DNA of 64,000 bases from Coriobacteriaceae bacterium AF08-21 (GCA_027687465.1 JAQCQR010000005.1:70277-134276), one strand, 5' to 3'; positions 46,263 through 56,489 are shown, numbered from the stretch's first letter. The notes: generated by a model from the letters alone, not told the origin. Made by a program: numbers and translations.

Positions 46263-47105
46263 ATGTCCGCCCGTAAAGCTCGCACGGAGGCGGCTGCCGC
46301 TGGCGCCGCCCCCGTTGACTCTGAGGAGAAGGACGTGAAGATTCCCGTAGAGGCCGCAGACGATACCGAGGCCAACGAGGCCGAGGCCGCCGAGGCTGCC
46401 GAGAACCAGGTAGAGGATTCCAACAAGGAGGCGACGATGACCGAGGACGAGATGGTGGAAGCTGCTATCCGCGCCGGTGAGGAAGCCGCCGACAACGACT
46501 TTAAGCTCAAGTTCGAGCAGGCCCAGAAGGAGCTTGCCGACGTGCGCAGCGAGCTCGATGCTGCGGCAGAGGCTCAGAAGGCCGCCGAGGACAAGGCAAA
46601 GGACGCCACCGAGCGCACCGCCCGTCTACAGGCCGACTGGGAGAACTTCCGTCGCCGCACTGCTAACGAGCGCATCGCCGAGCGCGAGCGCGCGACCGAG
46701 AAACTCGTCACTGCGCTGCTGCCGGTGATCGACGATATCGAGCGTGCAATCGACCATGCCCGTAGCCAGGAGCTTTCCGACGACTTTAAGCAGTTCGTCG
46801 ATGGCGTCGATGCGGTGCATGCCAAGCTGCTCGATGTGTTTGCGCACGAGGGCGTTGAGCCCATCGACCCCAAGGGCGAGGCGTTCGATCCGCTTGAGCA
46901 TCAGGCTGTGGGTCGCGTCGAGGACGCATCGCAGTACGACGAGACCGTCAACGACGTGTACCAGAAGGGCTACCGCATGGCGGACCGCATCCTGCGCTCC
47001 GCGATGGTGACGGTGACCTACGGTGGCGAGAAGCGCCCCGCACCGGAGCCCGAAGCGGCGCCCGAGGATGCTGCGGCCGATACGGCTGAGAGCACCGAGG
47101 AGTAA
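46263..47105 (+). CDS. grpE: Nucleotide exchange factor GrpE
   Basis: 280 residues, longer than average because of an acidic, Ala/Glu-rich N-terminus of about 75 residues and a Pro/Ala/Glu tail. The core has the long coiled-coil helix (about 80-135), LQADWENFRRRTANERI, and the beta-rich head (GVEPIDPKGEAFDPLEHQAV; VYQKGYRMADRILRSAMVTV). It releases ADP from DnaK. It starts 2 nt after the dnaK stop; an internal ATG at 46437 is possible but leaves the same core. Confidence 0.95.
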   Translation: MSARKARTEAAAAGAAPVDSEEKDVKIPVEAADDTEANEAEAAEAAENQVEDSNKEATMTEDEMVEAAIRAGEEAADNDFKLKFEQAQKELADVRSELDAAAEAQKAAEDKAKDATERTARLQADWENFRRRTANERIAERERATEKLVTALLPVIDDIERAIDHARSQELSDDFKQFVDGVDAVHAKLLDVFAHEGVEPIDPKGEAFDPLEHQAVGRVEDASQYDETVNDVYQKGYRMADRILRSAMVTVTYGGEKRPAPEPEAAPEDAAADTAESTEE

Positions 47106-47112
47106 TTGAGAA

Positions 47113-47142
47113 GGGCCCCGGGGCAACACCCGGGGCCCTTTC
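47113..47142 (+). terminator. Hairpin between grpE and dnaJ
   Basis: GGGCCCCGGG pairs with CCCGGGGCCC and is followed by TTTCT. It probably lowers, not abolishes, expression of dnaJ-hspR relative to dnaK-grpE. Confidence 0.75.
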
Positions 47143-47213
47143 TGGCCTAGTGCCATATGAAAGCATGAGCCGTCGTCTGCATGGACGGCGGACGTAACAG
47201 GAGAGGAGCTACG

Positions 47214-48179
47214 ATGGCTGCAGGCAAAACCTTCTATGACATCCTGGGCGTATCCAAGAGCGCCTCCGACAAAGAGATCAAGAGCGCGTTTCGCAAGCTC
47301 GCGCAAAAATATCACCCCGATGCCGGCGGCGACGAGGCCAAGTTTAAGGAGATTAGCGAGGCCTACGAGACGCTTTCGGACGAGAAGAAGCGCAAAGAGT
47401 ACGACCAGATGCTCATGTTCGGCGGCATGCCGGGCGTGGGCGGCGCGTATAGCGGTGGCTACGGCGCCGGTGCCGGCGCCAGCGGCTGGGGCGATATCTT
47501 CGACAGCATCTTTAGTGGCAACGGCGCCTGGGGCAGCGATTGGGGCTCGGGCTTTGCCGGGGCCGCGGGCGCTGCCGGTGCGGGCGCGGGTCGCAACCGC
47601 GCGCGCAAGGGCGGCGATCTGTCGCTGACTGTCGACGTAACGGCCGAGGACGCGTTTCGCGGCGTGACGCACAAGGTCACCTACCGCATTCCCTCGACGG
47701 GCGAGCAGCAGACCATCACGGTCTCGGTGCCTGCGGGTGCGGTCGACGGCGGCAAATTGCGTTACAAGCGCCGCGGCGAGTACGGCGTTGCCGGAGGCGA
47801 GCGCGGCGACCTGGTCGTGACCACGCATGTGGAGGAGCATCCGCTGTTTAAGCGCAAGGGTGCCGATGTGACCATGGAGGTGCCGATCTCGGTCTACGAG
47901 GCGGCGCTCGGCTGCACGGTGGATGTGCCCACGCCCGGCGGCGCGACGGTTCGTCTGAAGGTGCCCGCTGGCACCCAGACGGGCAAGAAGTTCCGCTTTA
48001 AGGAGATGGGTGCACCCGACGTTAAGCATCGCGGTCGCACGGGTGCGCTGCTCGTCGAGATCAAGGTGCAGGTTCCCACGAGCCTGTCCGACGATGAGCG
48101 CGATGCCATGACCAAGCTGCGCGAGGCCGACACGCGCGATTATCGCGAGAAGGTCAACCGTTACAAGGCGACGTTCTAG
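47214..48179 (+). CDS. DnaJ-family co-chaperone lacking the zinc-finger domain (CbpA-like)
   Basis: 321 residues. The J domain (about 5-70) has the HPD triad His34-Pro35-Asp36 in [10 protein letters not shown] Gly/Ala-rich linker (about 75-135) replaces the usual G/F region, and two beta-barrel C-terminal domains follow (about 140-310). There are no CxxCxGxG repeats and no cysteines, so this is a type II Hsp40. It stimulates DnaK ATPase and delivers substrates. The ATG is preceded by GGAGAGGAG. It is the third gene of the dnaK operon. Confidence 0.93.
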   Translation: MAAGKTFYDILGVSKSASDKEIKSAFRKLAQKYHPDAGGDEAKFKEISEAYETLSDEKKRKEYDQMLMFGGMPGVGGAYSGGYGAGAGASGWGDIFDSIFSGNGAWGSDWGSGFAGAAGAAGAGAGRNRARKGGDLSLTVDVTAEDAFRGVTHKVTYRIPSTGEQQTITVSVPAGAVDGGKLRYKRRGEYGVAGGERGDLVVTTHVEEHPLFKRKGADVTMEVPISVYEAALGCTVDVPTPGGATVRLKVPAGTQTGKKFRFKEMGAPDVKHRGRTGALLVEIKVQVPTSLSDDERDAMTKLREADTRDYREKVNRYKATF

Positions 48180-48252
48180 TTTGGTTGCGTGGCCCACGGG
48201 CTGGCCGCAGGCTTATGATGGAGATGTGCGAGACGGAAAGGGGTCAGGTAGC

Positions 48253-48669
48253 ATGGCCGAGGACAATAGGAACAAACCGCTGTATATGATCAGCGTGGCG
48301 GCCGAGCTGACCGGCATGCACCCGCAGACTCTGCGCGTCTACGAGTCCAAGGGCCTGGTGAATCCTCAGCGCTCGGGCGGTAACACGCGCCTGTATTCGC
48401 GTGCCGATATCGAGCGTCTGGAACTCATCAACCAGCTGACCGACGAGGGCATCAACCTTGCCGGCGTGGTGCGCATCCTCGATATGAAGGAGCGTGCTGA
48501 GGAGCGCGAGCGCGAGAACGAGAAGCTTCGCGCTCGCGTGCGCCAGCTCGAGGACGAGCTGCACGAGTACAAGATGCAAAAGAAGATCACTGCTCTGGCC
48601 CCGCGCGACGGCTCAGTCAACCCCGAGCAAGTCATGCGCAAGCTTTTGGGCGCCGGCGGGGATCTCTAG
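48253..48669 (+). CDS. hspR: HspR-type heat-shock repressor (MerR family)
   Basis: 138 residues. A MerR winged helix (about 10-80; YMISVAAELTGMHPQTLRVYESKGLVNPQRSGGNTRLYS) is followed by a coiled coil (about 80-115; ERERENEKLRARVRQLEDEL). HspR represses dnaK operons in Actinobacteria with DnaK as co-repressor, and its position at the end of dnaK-grpE-dnaJ is the classic arrangement. The shared inverted repeat before dnaK and clpB is the likely operator. The start MAEDN lies after AGGT at modest spacing. Confidence 0.93.
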   Translation: MAEDNRNKPLYMISVAAELTGMHPQTLRVYESKGLVNPQRSGGNTRLYSRADIERLELINQLTDEGINLAGVVRILDMKERAEERERENEKLRARVRQLEDELHEYKMQKKITALAPRDGSVNPEQVMRKLLGAGGDL

Positions 48670-48696
48670 GTTCCGCCGTTCTAACGAACGGCGGAC
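48670..48696 (+). terminator. Hairpin after hspR
   Basis: CCGCCGTT and AACGGCGG pair right after the stop codon. The same sequence occurs inverted after hypD. There is no T tract. Confidence 0.6.
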
Positions 48697-48702
48697 CGGT
48701 CC

Positions 48703-48729
48703 ACTCATTGGGGACAGACTTAAATGAGT
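48703..48729. repeat. Family A repeat (TGGGGACAGACTT variant)
   Basis: ACTCATTGGGGACAGACTT followed by AAATGAGT; the variable core reads ACAGACTT instead of ACGTACTT. Confidence 0.8.
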
Positions 48730-48740
48730 GCCCGCAGAAT

Positions 48741-48804
48741 GAGAGTGGATAATCTCCCGTTTTTGGCCTGTTTGCAGGCTCAAAGTGGGAGATTATCCAC
48801 TCTC
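48741..48804. repeat. Family B hairpin
   Basis: GAGAGTGGATAATCTCCC (48741-48758) and its exact inverse (48787-48804), with the conserved TTTTGGCC ... GGCTCAAA loop. Confidence 0.9.
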
Positions 48805-48969
48805 GTCATTTCGGCGTCTAAGTCTGCCCCCGGCACCCAACTCGTTCTTTGCTTTACTGAGATAAAGTGAACGTGCAGATTCGTAACCCACTCGCAACCG
48901 TTCTATGGCACGATATTGAACGAATGTATGCTATGCGCCCAAATCGTTTTGGGCAGAGTGGGAGACAGT

Positions 48970-51270
48970 ATGGTCAAGCTGTACGAGGACGGCATCTACC
49001 TGCGCGGCGGCAGCGAGGTTGTGCCTGTGGCCGAGGCTGCTGAGCGTGGCATTACGCAGGCGCCCGAGGATGCCAAACGCGGAACCATCGCGTATTCGAT
49101 CCTCCAGGCACACAATACGTCCGGCGACCCCAAGGCGCTCAAGATTCGCTTCGATGCCATGGCGAGCCACGACATCACCTTTGTCGGCATCATCCAGACG
49201 GCGCGTGCCTCGGGCATGGAGCAGTTCCCGCTGCCCTACGTGCTCACCAACTGCCATAACTCGCTGTGCGCCGTGGGTGGCACCATCAACGAGGACGACC
49301 ACGTCTTTGGCCTCTCCGCGGCCAAGAAGTACGGCGGCATCTTCGTCCCGCCGCACATCGCCGTTATCCACTCCTTTATGCGTGAGAACTTCGCCGGCTG
49401 CGGCAAGATGATCCTAGGCTCCGACTCGCACACCCGCTACGGCGCTCTGGGCACCATGGCCGTGGGCGAGGGCGGCGGCGAGCTGGCAAAGCAGCTGCTG
49501 CGTGACACCTACGACGTCGCCTATCCCGGCGTCGTTGCCATCTACCTCACGGGCGCCCCGCGCCCCGGTGTCGGCCCGCACGACGTGGCGCTCGCCATCA
49601 TCCGTGCCGTCTTTGCCAAGGGCTATGTCAAGAACAAGGTCATGGAGTTCGTGGGCCCCGGCATCGCGAGCATGACGACTGACTATCGCAACGGCGTCGA
49701 CGTCATGACCACCGAGACCACCTGCCTGTCGAGCATCTGGGCAACCGACGAGGACACGCACGCGTTTTTAACCATGCACGGCCGCGGCGACGACTACCGC
49801 GAGCTCAAGCCCGCCGATGTCGCCTACTACGACGGTTGCGTCGAGGTCGACCTGTCGAGCATCAAGCCCATGATCGCCCTGCCGTTCCATCCTTCCAACG
49901 GCTTTGAGATTGACGAGCTCAACGAGAACCTCGAGGACATCCTTCACGAGGTGGAGCTCGAGGCCGCTAAGATCGGCGAGGGCAAGACGCACTTTAGCCT
50001 GCTCGACAAGATCGTCGACGGCAAGCTGCACGTGCAGCAGGGCGTTATCGCCGGCTGCTCGGGCGGCAACTACGACTCCGTGGTCCAGGCTGCCCGCGTG
50101 CTCAAGGGCGCCAACACCGGCTGCGGCGAGTTCTCGCTGTCGGTCTATCCCACGAGCCAGCCCGTGGCGCTCGAACTAACACGCCGCGGCTATATCTACG
50201 ACCTTATGGAGGCCGGCGCGATCGTGCGCACGGCGTTTTGCGGTCCGTGCTTTGGCGCCGGCGACACGCCTGCCAACAACGGCCTTTCGATCCGCCACAC
50301 TACGCGCAACTTCCCCAACCGCGAGGGCTCCAAGCCGGGTAATGGCCAGCTGAGCGCCGTGGCCCTGATGGACGCTCGCTCCATTGCGGCGACGGCTGCC
50401 AACGGCGGCGTCCTGACGCCGGCGACCGACCTGCCCGAGGAGACTTGGGACGAGGCCTGCGAGTACACCTTTGACGATGCGCCGTACAAAAAGCGCGTGT
50501 ACTGGGGCTTTGGCAAGGCGGAGCCTGCCGACGAGCTGGTCGAAGGCCCCAACATCAAGCCGTGGCCCGCGATGGAGCCACTCGGCGACGATATCCTGCT
50601 CAAGGTTTGCTCCAAGATCATGGACCCGGTCACCACGACCGACGAGCTCATTCCCTCGGGCGAGACGAGCTCCTTCCGCTCCAACCCGCTGGGCCTGGCT
50701 GAGTTTACGCTGAGCCGCCGCGACCCGGCCTACGTGGGTCGCTCCAAGGAGGTCGACGCTGTGGAGAAGCGTCGCGTTGCCGGCGAGTCCGCGGGCGACC
50801 TGGCGGCGTTCGATGCCGAGCTTGCCGGTGTGTTTGAGGCGCTGGCCGGCGCGGGTGTCGCGGCCGATGCCAAGGCGACCGAGTTCGGTTCCATGATTTA
50901 CGCCAAGAAGCCTGGCGACGGCAGCGCCCGCGAGCAGGCCGCGAGCTGCCAGCGCGTAATTGGCGGCCTGGCCAACATCGTCCACGAGTACGCCACCAAG
51001 CGCTATCGCTCCAACGTGATGAACTGGGGCATGGTGCCCTTCCAGATGGAGGCCGAGCCCAACTTTGAGGTGGGCGATTACGTCTTTGTGCCGGGTATCC
51101 GTGCCGCGCTCGATGGCGACCTGAAGGACATCGCCGCCTACGTGGTGCGCGCCGATGGTGCGGTCGAGCAGATTGAGCTCTACATTGCCGATATGACGGC
51201 AGAGGAGCGTGCCATCGTCAAGGCCGGCTGCCTGATCAACTACAACAAGTTCAAGACCGCTGCCGAGTAA
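48970..51270 (+). CDS. Aconitase-family hydratase (YbhJ-like)
   Basis: 766 residues, aconitase-sized. Conserved parts include [55 protein letters not shown] and [32 protein letters not shown], with the Cys residues expected for the [4Fe-4S] cluster, and a C-terminal swivel domain. It differs from classical AcnA/AcnB and is closest in look to the YbhJ-type branch, whose substrate is not settled. It might serve citrate/isocitrate metabolism. GGGAGA precedes the ATG. Single gene with a large hairpin downstream. Confidence 0.88.
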   Translation: MVKLYEDGIYLRGGSEVVPVAEAAERGITQAPEDAKRGTIAYSILQAHNTSGDPKALKIRFDAMASHDITFVGIIQTARASGMEQFPLPYVLTNCHNSLCAVGGTINEDDHVFGLSAAKKYGGIFVPPHIAVIHSFMRENFAGCGKMILGSDSHTRYGALGTMAVGEGGGELAKQLLRDTYDVAYPGVVAIYLTGAPRPGVGPHDVALAIIRAVFAKGYVKNKVMEFVGPGIASMTTDYRNGVDVMTTETTCLSSIWATDEDTHAFLTMHGRGDDYRELKPADVAYYDGCVEVDLSSIKPMIALPFHPSNGFEIDELNENLEDILHEVELEAAKIGEGKTHFSLLDKIVDGKLHVQQGVIAGCSGGNYDSVVQAARVLKGANTGCGEFSLSVYPTSQPVALELTRRGYIYDLMEAGAIVRTAFCGPCFGAGDTPANNGLSIRHTTRNFPNREGSKPGNGQLSAVALMDARSIAATAANGGVLTPATDLPEETWDEACEYTFDDAPYKKRVYWGFGKAEPADELVEGPNIKPWPAMEPLGDDILLKVCSKIMDPVTTTDELIPSGETSSFRSNPLGLAEFTLSRRDPAYVGRSKEVDAVEKRRVAGESAGDLAAFDAELAGVFEALAGAGVAADAKATEFGSMIYAKKPGDGSAREQAASCQRVIGGLANIVHEYATKRYRSNVMNWGMVPFQMEAEPNFEVGDYVFVPGIRAALDGDLKDIAAYVVRADGAVEQIELYIADMTAEERAIVKAGCLINYNKFKTAAE

Positions 51271-51281
51271 CGCTGCTGTAC

Positions 51282-51353
51282 GCCCCGGCCACACCTTTCC
51301 CTCGTGCTCACGCGCTTCGCGAGGGTCGCCCGAGGGAAAGGTATGGCCGGGGC
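51282..51353. repeat. 72-bp inverted repeat after the hydratase
   Basis: Arms 51282-51304 and 51331-51353 match at 22 of 23 positions, with an inner CGCGCTTCGCG. Design resembles the repeat at 7622. Confidence 0.85.
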
Positions 51354-51408
51354 TACCGCGACGTTCTCGTTGGGTCTTGAGGGACGCTAATAAATAGACT
51401 TGCTTGAT

Positions 51409-51440
51409 GCCGCCTCTGTTATCGGGGCGGCTTCTTTTTG
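51409..51440 (+). terminator. Terminator-like hairpin
   Basis: GCCGCCTC pairs with GGGGCGGC (one G-T) and is followed by TTCTTTTTG, ending transcripts from the hydratase side. Confidence 0.75.
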
Positions 51441-51446
51441 TTGAAA

Positions 51447-51481
51447 ACCACCACAAAGGGGGCAGGCACCTTTGTGGTGGT
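51447..51481. repeat. Family C palindrome
   Basis: ACCACCACAAAGG and CCTTTGTGGTGGT around GGGCAGGCA; lies just downstream of the minus-strand gene at 51535. Confidence 0.88.
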
Positions 51482-51534
51482 GGGGACGAGCTCGATGCTG
51501 TTGTGATCGTTGAGCGGCATGTTAATGGGCGGCT

Positions 51535-52203
51535 CTACAGAATTTCATCTGGGCTGGCGGGTTTGGTTGTTTTGGGGATGCCGAGTTTGGATGACGCGAA
51601 ATCGTCAACATTGTCCTTAATTCCGTCTTTGGTGTAGACAGTGACCATATAGGTGCTGTGTCCGAATTCGCCCTTGTCGCGTGTTGCCCAGGCATCCCAG
51701 TAGGCGGCCCCGTTTCGCCCTTTGATTTTTCCGACACGGCGGAGTTCTGTTCGCTTTAATTTCTGGTTGCTATAGATGGTTCGACCGGCCTCCTCGGTGA
51801 GCCCGCACTGTCCAAGCATCTTGTCGAGGACTTGGTTCATGTGGCGCTCATCGGTGTTTGGTGCGTAGTCGTAGGCGAGGGTGATGAAGTCGAGTGGCTG
51901 GTCGTCGATTAGATAGTTTAGCGTCTGAGGTCCAAGGCAGAAATAGGGGGAGCATCCGTCGATCTGACCGAGCAGTGGCAACTTTGACTGCCAACTTCCG
52001 GTGGGAATTCCATCTTCGTAAAACACGCCGCGACAGATAAAGGAGAGCGAGGTGGCACGCGAGCCGGCGTCGACCATTCCGCATAAATCGAAGGGCGAGG
52101 TGATACCAAGGGAAAAGGGCGTGATGACGATAAGGAAGAGCATCACGATGGGTATGGCGAGAATGGCGATGACGTTGCGACCGGTGGAATGAGGCGGCTT
52201 CAT
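51535..52203 (-). CDS. Hypothetical single-pass membrane or secreted protein
   Basis: 222 residues, not recognised. One strong hydrophobic segment (about 13-36; NVIAILAIPIVMLFLIVITP) near the N-terminus suggests a membrane anchor with the rest outside. The exposed part has six Cys and several aromatic motifs (SFICRGVFYEDGIPTGSW; CSPYFCLGPQTLNYLI), and the C-terminus is Lys/Asp-rich. GAGGAG precedes the ATG. It diverges from the similarly built gene at 52438, and family-C repeats flank both genes. Confidence 0.7.
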   Translation of the reverse strand: MKPPHSTGRNVIAILAIPIVMLFLIVITPFSLGITSPFDLCGMVDAGSRATSLSFICRGVFYEDGIPTGSWQSKLPLLGQIDGCSPYFCLGPQTLNYLIDDQPLDFITLAYDYAPNTDERHMNQVLDKMLGQCGLTEEAGRTIYSNQKLKRTELRRVGKIKGRNGAAYWDAWATRDKGEFGHSTYMVTVYTKDGIKDNVDDFASSKLGIPKTTKPASPDEIL

Positions 52204-52312
52204 ATGCGCTCCTCGAGACAAAGATCTGTTGAGGATAGGCAGAAATGGATATGTTCAGAGAGCAATTCAAGTTTAATCTCATTGCGCGAGATGGTCGACC
52301 GTTAGCGTCGAA

Positions 52313-52349
52313 AACCACCACAAAGGTGCCTGTCCCCTTTGTGGTGGTG
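52313..52349. repeat. Family C palindrome between divergent genes
   Basis: ACCACCACAAAGG and CCTTTGTGGTGGT, inverted relative to the copy at 51447. It sits just before the promoter at 52368. Confidence 0.88.
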
Positions 52350-52367
52350 AGGAGCGCGCGGCTTCTT

Positions 52368-52396
52368 TTGGTAATAGTGTTAGCTGGCGGTATCAT
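52368..52396 (+). promoter_or_regulatory. Promoter for the gene at 52438
   Basis: TTGGTA, a 17-bp spacer and TATCAT. Transcription would begin near 52403, after the GTG at 52399, supporting the later start codon. Confidence 0.6.
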
Positions 52397-52437
52397 TAGT
52401 GCAGGTGGCGAAGGTTTGCATTGTGGGGTGTTTTGCC

Positions 52438-53109
52438 GTGAGCCGTTCTGCCCGTATTGGATTGATTGTCTTGGCGCTTGCGATCGCTGTGGTTGGCGCG
52501 GGCGCTGTCGGTATGGCATTTCTACCTGCTGCGGTGACGGAGCCGGTGGTCAAGCCTGTGACTCAATCTGTCGAACTTCTGACCGGCGACGACAAGCCCG
52601 AGACCATTACCGTTGATTTTGATGAGCAGCCGGCTGTGCTGGGTATTAGCAATTATCCGCGTATTCAGCTTGGGGCCATGCGCTATACCACGGATACAAG
52701 CCTGATCGATAGGGCGTCCGAGCTACTCAAGGGCAAAACATTTAAGCGTTGGTACGGATATGCGTCCTATCGGGCAAAAGCGAACGACATGGTTGGCGGA
52801 TGCCACTCGTCCATCGAGCTGGACACTGCAAACGGCGCAAAGTTATGTGATGTCTCGTACGATCCGGGCTACGAGGGCAATGAGGGTCCGGGCATCTACA
52901 TCATGGACGGCGATGTCGCCTATGTCATGGAGGGCGACGAGACCGAGCTCAACGATTTTATGGGTCAGTGTATCCAAGATGCCTATAAACAGACCTGCTT
53001 GCCTGACCCGCAGACTGCACGCGATAGTGGGTCTGCCCGTACATGGCTGTTCGAGGATGAGATGCCCTGGACCGTCGAATCGGGAAGTACGGGTTCGGCG
53101 AAGGAGTAG
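52438..53109 (+). CDS. Hypothetical single-pass membrane or secreted protein
   Basis: 223 residues, not recognised. A hydrophobic segment (about 6-27; IGLIVLALAIAVVGAGAVGM) anchors an exported domain with four Cys, an acidic surface and motifs such as WYGYASYRAKANDMVGGCHSS and YIMDGDVAYVMEGDETEL. The GTG at 52438 is preferred over one at 52399 because it lies downstream of the predicted transcription start and follows GGGGTG. It mirrors the divergent gene at 51535 in size and layout but shows no clear sequence similarity. Confidence 0.68.
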   Translation: MSRSARIGLIVLALAIAVVGAGAVGMAFLPAAVTEPVVKPVTQSVELLTGDDKPETITVDFDEQPAVLGISNYPRIQLGAMRYTTDTSLIDRASELLKGKTFKRWYGYASYRAKANDMVGGCHSSIELDTANGAKLCDVSYDPGYEGNEGPGIYIMDGDVAYVMEGDETELNDFMGQCIQDAYKQTCLPDPQTARDSGSARTWLFEDEMPWTVESGSTGSAKE

Positions 53110-53116
53110 AAACCGC

Positions 53117-53153
53117 GACCACCACAAAGGTGCCTGTCCTCTTTGTGGTGGTT
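53117..53153. repeat. Family C palindrome
   Basis: ACCACCACAAAGG and CTTTGTGGTGGT around TGCCTGTCCT, same orientation as the copy at 52313. Confidence 0.86.
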
Positions 53154-53162
53154 TTCGGTCTG

Positions 53163-53378
53163 TCTCGATCTGTAACATCTTGGCCGCTAAAAGTGGGCCT
53201 GGTGTTACAGATTTAGATTTTTGATCCGGGTGTTTTCTGTTCGTCTCGATTTGTAACAGATAGAGCTCTATTTGCTGACTAGATGTTACAGATTTAGATA
53301 AACGGGTGCGCTGGTCATTTCATCTCGATCTGTAACATCTAGAGCCATAAACAGCCGCTAGATGTTACAGATTGAGAT
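53163..53378. repeat. Three tandem hairpins of ATCTGTAACATCT type
   Basis: Copies at 53163-53220, 53244-53300 and 53323-53378 share TCTCGATYTGTAACA ... TGTTACAGATT with short variable loops. Start-to-start spacing is 81 and 79 bp. Confidence 0.85.
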
Positions 53379-53439
53379 AGTAAGGGGACGAGGCCGTAGC
53401 GGGTGAGCGCACCTGCTCCCTATCCATCAATCACTCAGA

Positions 53440-53466
53440 AAATCTTATATATAGAGACTTAGATTT
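53440..53466 (+). promoter_or_regulatory. Heat-shock operator of clpB (candidate HspR site)
   Basis: AAATCTTA-N11-TTAGATTT, identical to the dnaK site at 44232, about 90 bp before the clpB start. Confidence 0.75.
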
Positions 53467-53555
53467 GTGTATAAGATCGTACAAAGCTGGCAACAATACT
53501 TCTCGAACAACGTGAAGCCGCCCCGTAGGGCGGCCACCCCAAGAGAGGTGATTCC

Positions 53556-56183
53556 ATGAGAATCGATAAGCTAGCAATGACGTCGCGCGAGGCGCTGCAG
53601 ACCGCCATGAGCACGGCTGCCGATGCGCAGGCCGGCGCGGTGGAGCCGATTCACCTGCTGTCCGCCCTGCTCGGTGCCGGCGAGCGCAATATCTCCGTGA
53701 TCATCGAGCGCATCGGTGCCGACCCGGCCCAGCTCGCACGCTCCACGCAGGATGCCATCGACCATGCGCCCAAGGTTTCGGGCGAGGGCCAGCAGATGGG
53801 TCTTTCCAACGAGCTCGTCCGCGTCATCGAAAAGGCCGAGAAGAAGGCCACCAAGATGGGCGACAGCTTTGTGGTGACCGAGCATCTGCTGATGGCGCTT
53901 GCCGAGGACAAGGGCGAGGCCGGCCGCGTGCTGCGTGACGCCGGCGTGACCAAGGAGCGCATCGAGCAAGTCTACGAGGAGCTGCGCGGCGATGACCGCG
54001 TGACGTCTGCCGAGGACAAGACCCAGTTTGAGGCGCTGGAGCAGTACGGTCGCAACATCTGCGACCTCGCCCGCGCCGGCAAGCTCGACCCGGTCATCGG
54101 CCGTACCGATGAGATCCGCCGTACCATTCAGGTCCTGTCCCGCCGCACCAAGAACAACCCCGTGCTCATCGGCGAGCCAGGCGTCGGCAAGACGGCCATC
54201 GTCGAGGGCATCGCCCAGCGTATCGTGGCCGGCGACGTGCCGAGCACGCTGCGCGACCGCGACCTCATCGAGCTCGACATGAGCGCGCTGGTCGCCGGCG
54301 CCAAGTACCGCGGTGAGTTCGAGGACCGCTTAAAGGCCGTGCTCAAGGAGGTACAGAAGTCCGAGGGTAAGGTCATCCTGTTCATCGATGAGCTCCACAC
54401 CATCGTGGGCGCGGGTGCCACCGAGGGCTCCATGGACGCGGGCAACATCCTCAAGCCGGCGCTCGCCCGTGGCGACTTGCATGCGATCGGCGCGACTACG
54501 CTTGACGAATACCGCAAGTACATCGAGAAGGACGCGGCGCTCGCCCGTCGTTTCCAGACCGTGATGGTTTCCGAGCCTACCGTCGAGGACACTATCTCGA
54601 TCCTGCGTGGCCTCAAAGAGAAGTACGAGATCTTCCACGGCGTGCATATCACCGATAGTGCGCTCGTGGCGGCTGCCGACCTTTCCGATCGCTACATCGC
54701 CGACCGCTTCCTGCCCGACAAGGCCATCGACCTGGTCGATGAGGCGGCAAGCCGCCTGCGCATGGAGCTCGACAGCATGCCGGTCGAGATCGATGCCACC
54801 ACGCGTCAGCTCACCCAGCTGCAGATCGAGGAGCAGGCGCTCATGAAGGAGACCGACGACGCCTCCAAGGAACGTCTGGAGGCCCTGCGCCAAGAGATTG
54901 CCGAGGTCCAAGAAAAGCTCAACGTGCAAAAGGCCGGCTGGCTCAATCAGAAGAACGCCATCGACCACGTGCAGGAGCTCAAGGGACAGCTCGACGAGGC
55001 CAAGAGCGAAGAGGAGCGTGCGACGCGCAACGGCGACCTGGGCCGTGCGTCCGAGCTGCGCTACTCTGTGATTCCGGGTCTGCAGCAGCAGATTCAGGAT
55101 GCCGAGGCTGCGCTCGAGGCGCAAAAGCAGCAGGACGGCGAGGGCCTCAACGAGCAGGTGACCTCCGATGAGATCGCTGAGGTCGTGAGCGCTTGGACCG
55201 GCGTGCCCGTCTCCAAGATGATGCAGGGCGAGCTCGACAAGCTGAAGGGCTTGGAGGGCGAGCTGCATAAGCGCGTCATCGGCCAGGACGAGGCGGTCTC
55301 CGCTGTCGCCGCGGCCGTGCGTCGCAGCCGTGCGGGCCTCTCCGATCCGGACAAGCCCATCGGCAGCTTCTTCTTCCTGGGCCCCACCGGCGTGGGCAAG
55401 ACCGAGCTCGCCAAGGCGCTTGCCGAGTGCCTGTTCGATGACGAGCGTGCGCTCGTGCGTATCGACATGTCCGAGTACATGGAGAAGTTCAGCGTCCAGC
55501 GTCTGATCGGTGCGCCTCCGGGATACGTTGGCTACGACGAGGGCGGCCAGCTCACCGAGGCCGTGCGCCGTCGTCCGTACTCCGTGATTTTGCTCGACGA
55601 GATGGAGAAGGCCCATCCGGATGTCTTTAACGTGCTGCTGCAGGTGCTTGATGACGGCCGTCTGACCGATGGCCAGGGTCGCCAGGTGTCCTTCAAGAAC
55701 ACGATCATCATCATGACGTCTAACGTGGGCTCCAAGGCTATCGCCGAGCTTTCCGGCAAGGACGAGGAGGAGATGCGCCATCAGGTTGACGCGGCCATGG
55801 CTCAAACTTTCCGCCCCGAGTTCCTCAACCGTATCGACGATATCGTGGTGTTCCATCCGCTCGGCATGGCGCAGATCGAGAAGATCGTCGACATCCAGCT
55901 CGCCGACGTCCGCGCGCGTCTGGCCAAGGAGCGCATGACGCTTGCCATTACCCCGGCGGCCAAGCAGATGCTCGCCGTGGGCGGCCTGGACCCGGTCTTT
56001 GGCGCCCGTCCGCTCAAGCGTCTGGTTCAGCGCGAGGTCGTGGATGCCATCGCCGCCGCTATCATCGACGGCACGGTGCGCGAGGGCGATCAGGTGACGG
56101 TCGATGTCGACAAGGACGGCGGCTTTACCGTCGTGTGCGACAACACGCCGGCGGCCACCTACGAGGTCCCCGACGCCGAGTAG
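53556..56183 (+). CDS. clpB: Disaggregase ClpB (Hsp104 family)
   Basis: 875 residues, full length. It pulls proteins out of aggregates together with DnaK. N-domain about 1-150; first AAA+ module with GEPGVGKTA and [20 protein letters not shown]; ClpB-specific coiled-coil middle domain (about 400-520; [17 protein letters not shown] onward); second AAA+ module with [39 protein letters not shown] and [14 protein letters not shown]. The start follows AGAGAGGTG. It has its own copy of the dnaK operator and no co-transcribed neighbour. Confidence 0.98.
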   Translation: MRIDKLAMTSREALQTAMSTAADAQAGAVEPIHLLSALLGAGERNISVIIERIGADPAQLARSTQDAIDHAPKVSGEGQQMGLSNELVRVIEKAEKKATKMGDSFVVTEHLLMALAEDKGEAGRVLRDAGVTKERIEQVYEELRGDDRVTSAEDKTQFEALEQYGRNICDLARAGKLDPVIGRTDEIRRTIQVLSRRTKNNPVLIGEPGVGKTAIVEGIAQRIVAGDVPSTLRDRDLIELDMSALVAGAKYRGEFEDRLKAVLKEVQKSEGKVILFIDELHTIVGAGATEGSMDAGNILKPALARGDLHAIGATTLDEYRKYIEKDAALARRFQTVMVSEPTVEDTISILRGLKEKYEIFHGVHITDSALVAAADLSDRYIADRFLPDKAIDLVDEAASRLRMELDSMPVEIDATTRQLTQLQIEEQALMKETDDASKERLEALRQEIAEVQEKLNVQKAGWLNQKNAIDHVQELKGQLDEAKSEEERATRNGDLGRASELRYSVIPGLQQQIQDAEAALEAQKQQDGEGLNEQVTSDEIAEVVSAWTGVPVSKMMQGELDKLKGLEGELHKRVIGQDEAVSAVAAAVRRSRAGLSDPDKPIGSFFFLGPTGVGKTELAKALAECLFDDERALVRIDMSEYMEKFSVQRLIGAPPGYVGYDEGGQLTEAVRRRPYSVILLDEMEKAHPDVFNVLLQVLDDGRLTDGQGRQVSFKNTIIIMTSNVGSKAIAELSGKDEEEMRHQVDAAMAQTFRPEFLNRIDDIVVFHPLGMAQIEKIVDIQLADVRARLAKERMTLAITPAAKQMLAVGGLDPVFGARPLKRLVQREVVDAIAAAIIDGTVREGDQVTVDVDKDGGFTVVCDNTPAATYEVPDAE

Positions 56184-56229
56184 ATTGTTGGGCCATGCCT
56201 TAAAATCTGCTAGTCGTCTCTAAACGCCA

Positions 56230-56266
56230 AGGGCGGCGGATCCAATTGGGTTCGCCGCCCTTTTTC
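56230..56266 (+). terminator. Terminator after clpB
   Basis: AGGGCGGCG and CGCCGCCCT pair across a loop and are followed by TTTTTCG. Confidence 0.9.
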
Positions 56267-56315
56267 GTGCGACAATCGATGATGTTGAACGGATGCGATG
56301 CAAGGAGCTATGCAG

Positions 56316-56489
56316 ATGAAAGGCGAGATCAAGACAAGCGCGCCGGCGCCCAAGCCCACGTCCAAACCGGCACCCAAGCCGCGCGACCCCTACATCCGTG
56401 CCGAGAACGAGGACGACGACGGCTACGATCCCTACAGCGATCGCCGCCCCGAGCGTGAGCCGCTGTTCGAAGCCGACCCGTGGCGTTAA
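56316..56489 (+). CDS. Small Pro/Lys- and acid-rich hypothetical protein
   Basis: 57 residues. A basic Pro-rich half (SAPAPKPTSKPAPKPRDP) is followed by an acidic, Tyr-containing half (ENEDDDGYDPYSDRRPEREP) ending LFEADPWR. It is likely disordered; no domain is recognised. Of three close in-frame ATGs, the last is chosen because AAGGAG lies 8 nt before it. It follows the clpB terminator, so it has its own transcript. A real gene is likely from codon use and ribosome site, but function is unknown. Confidence 0.6.
   Translation: MKGEIKTSAPAPKPTSKPAPKPRDPYIRAENEDDDGYDPYSDRRPEREPLFEADPWR

Larger units (their letters stand above)
48670..48969. other. Gap between hspR and the hydratase
   Basis: 300 bp with the hspR hairpin, a family-A copy, a family-B hairpin and an AT-richer promoter region (48835-48965). 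No gene is seen. Confidence 0.6.
53110..53555. other. Gap upstream of clpB with three repeat types
   Basis: 446 bp holding a family-C palindrome, three tandem hairpins and the heat-shock operator. No gene is seen. Confidence 0.75.

Noticed and set aside
51535-53109. The two divergent exported proteins as paralogues
   Set aside because: They share size and topology, but I could not align motifs beyond chance by eye.
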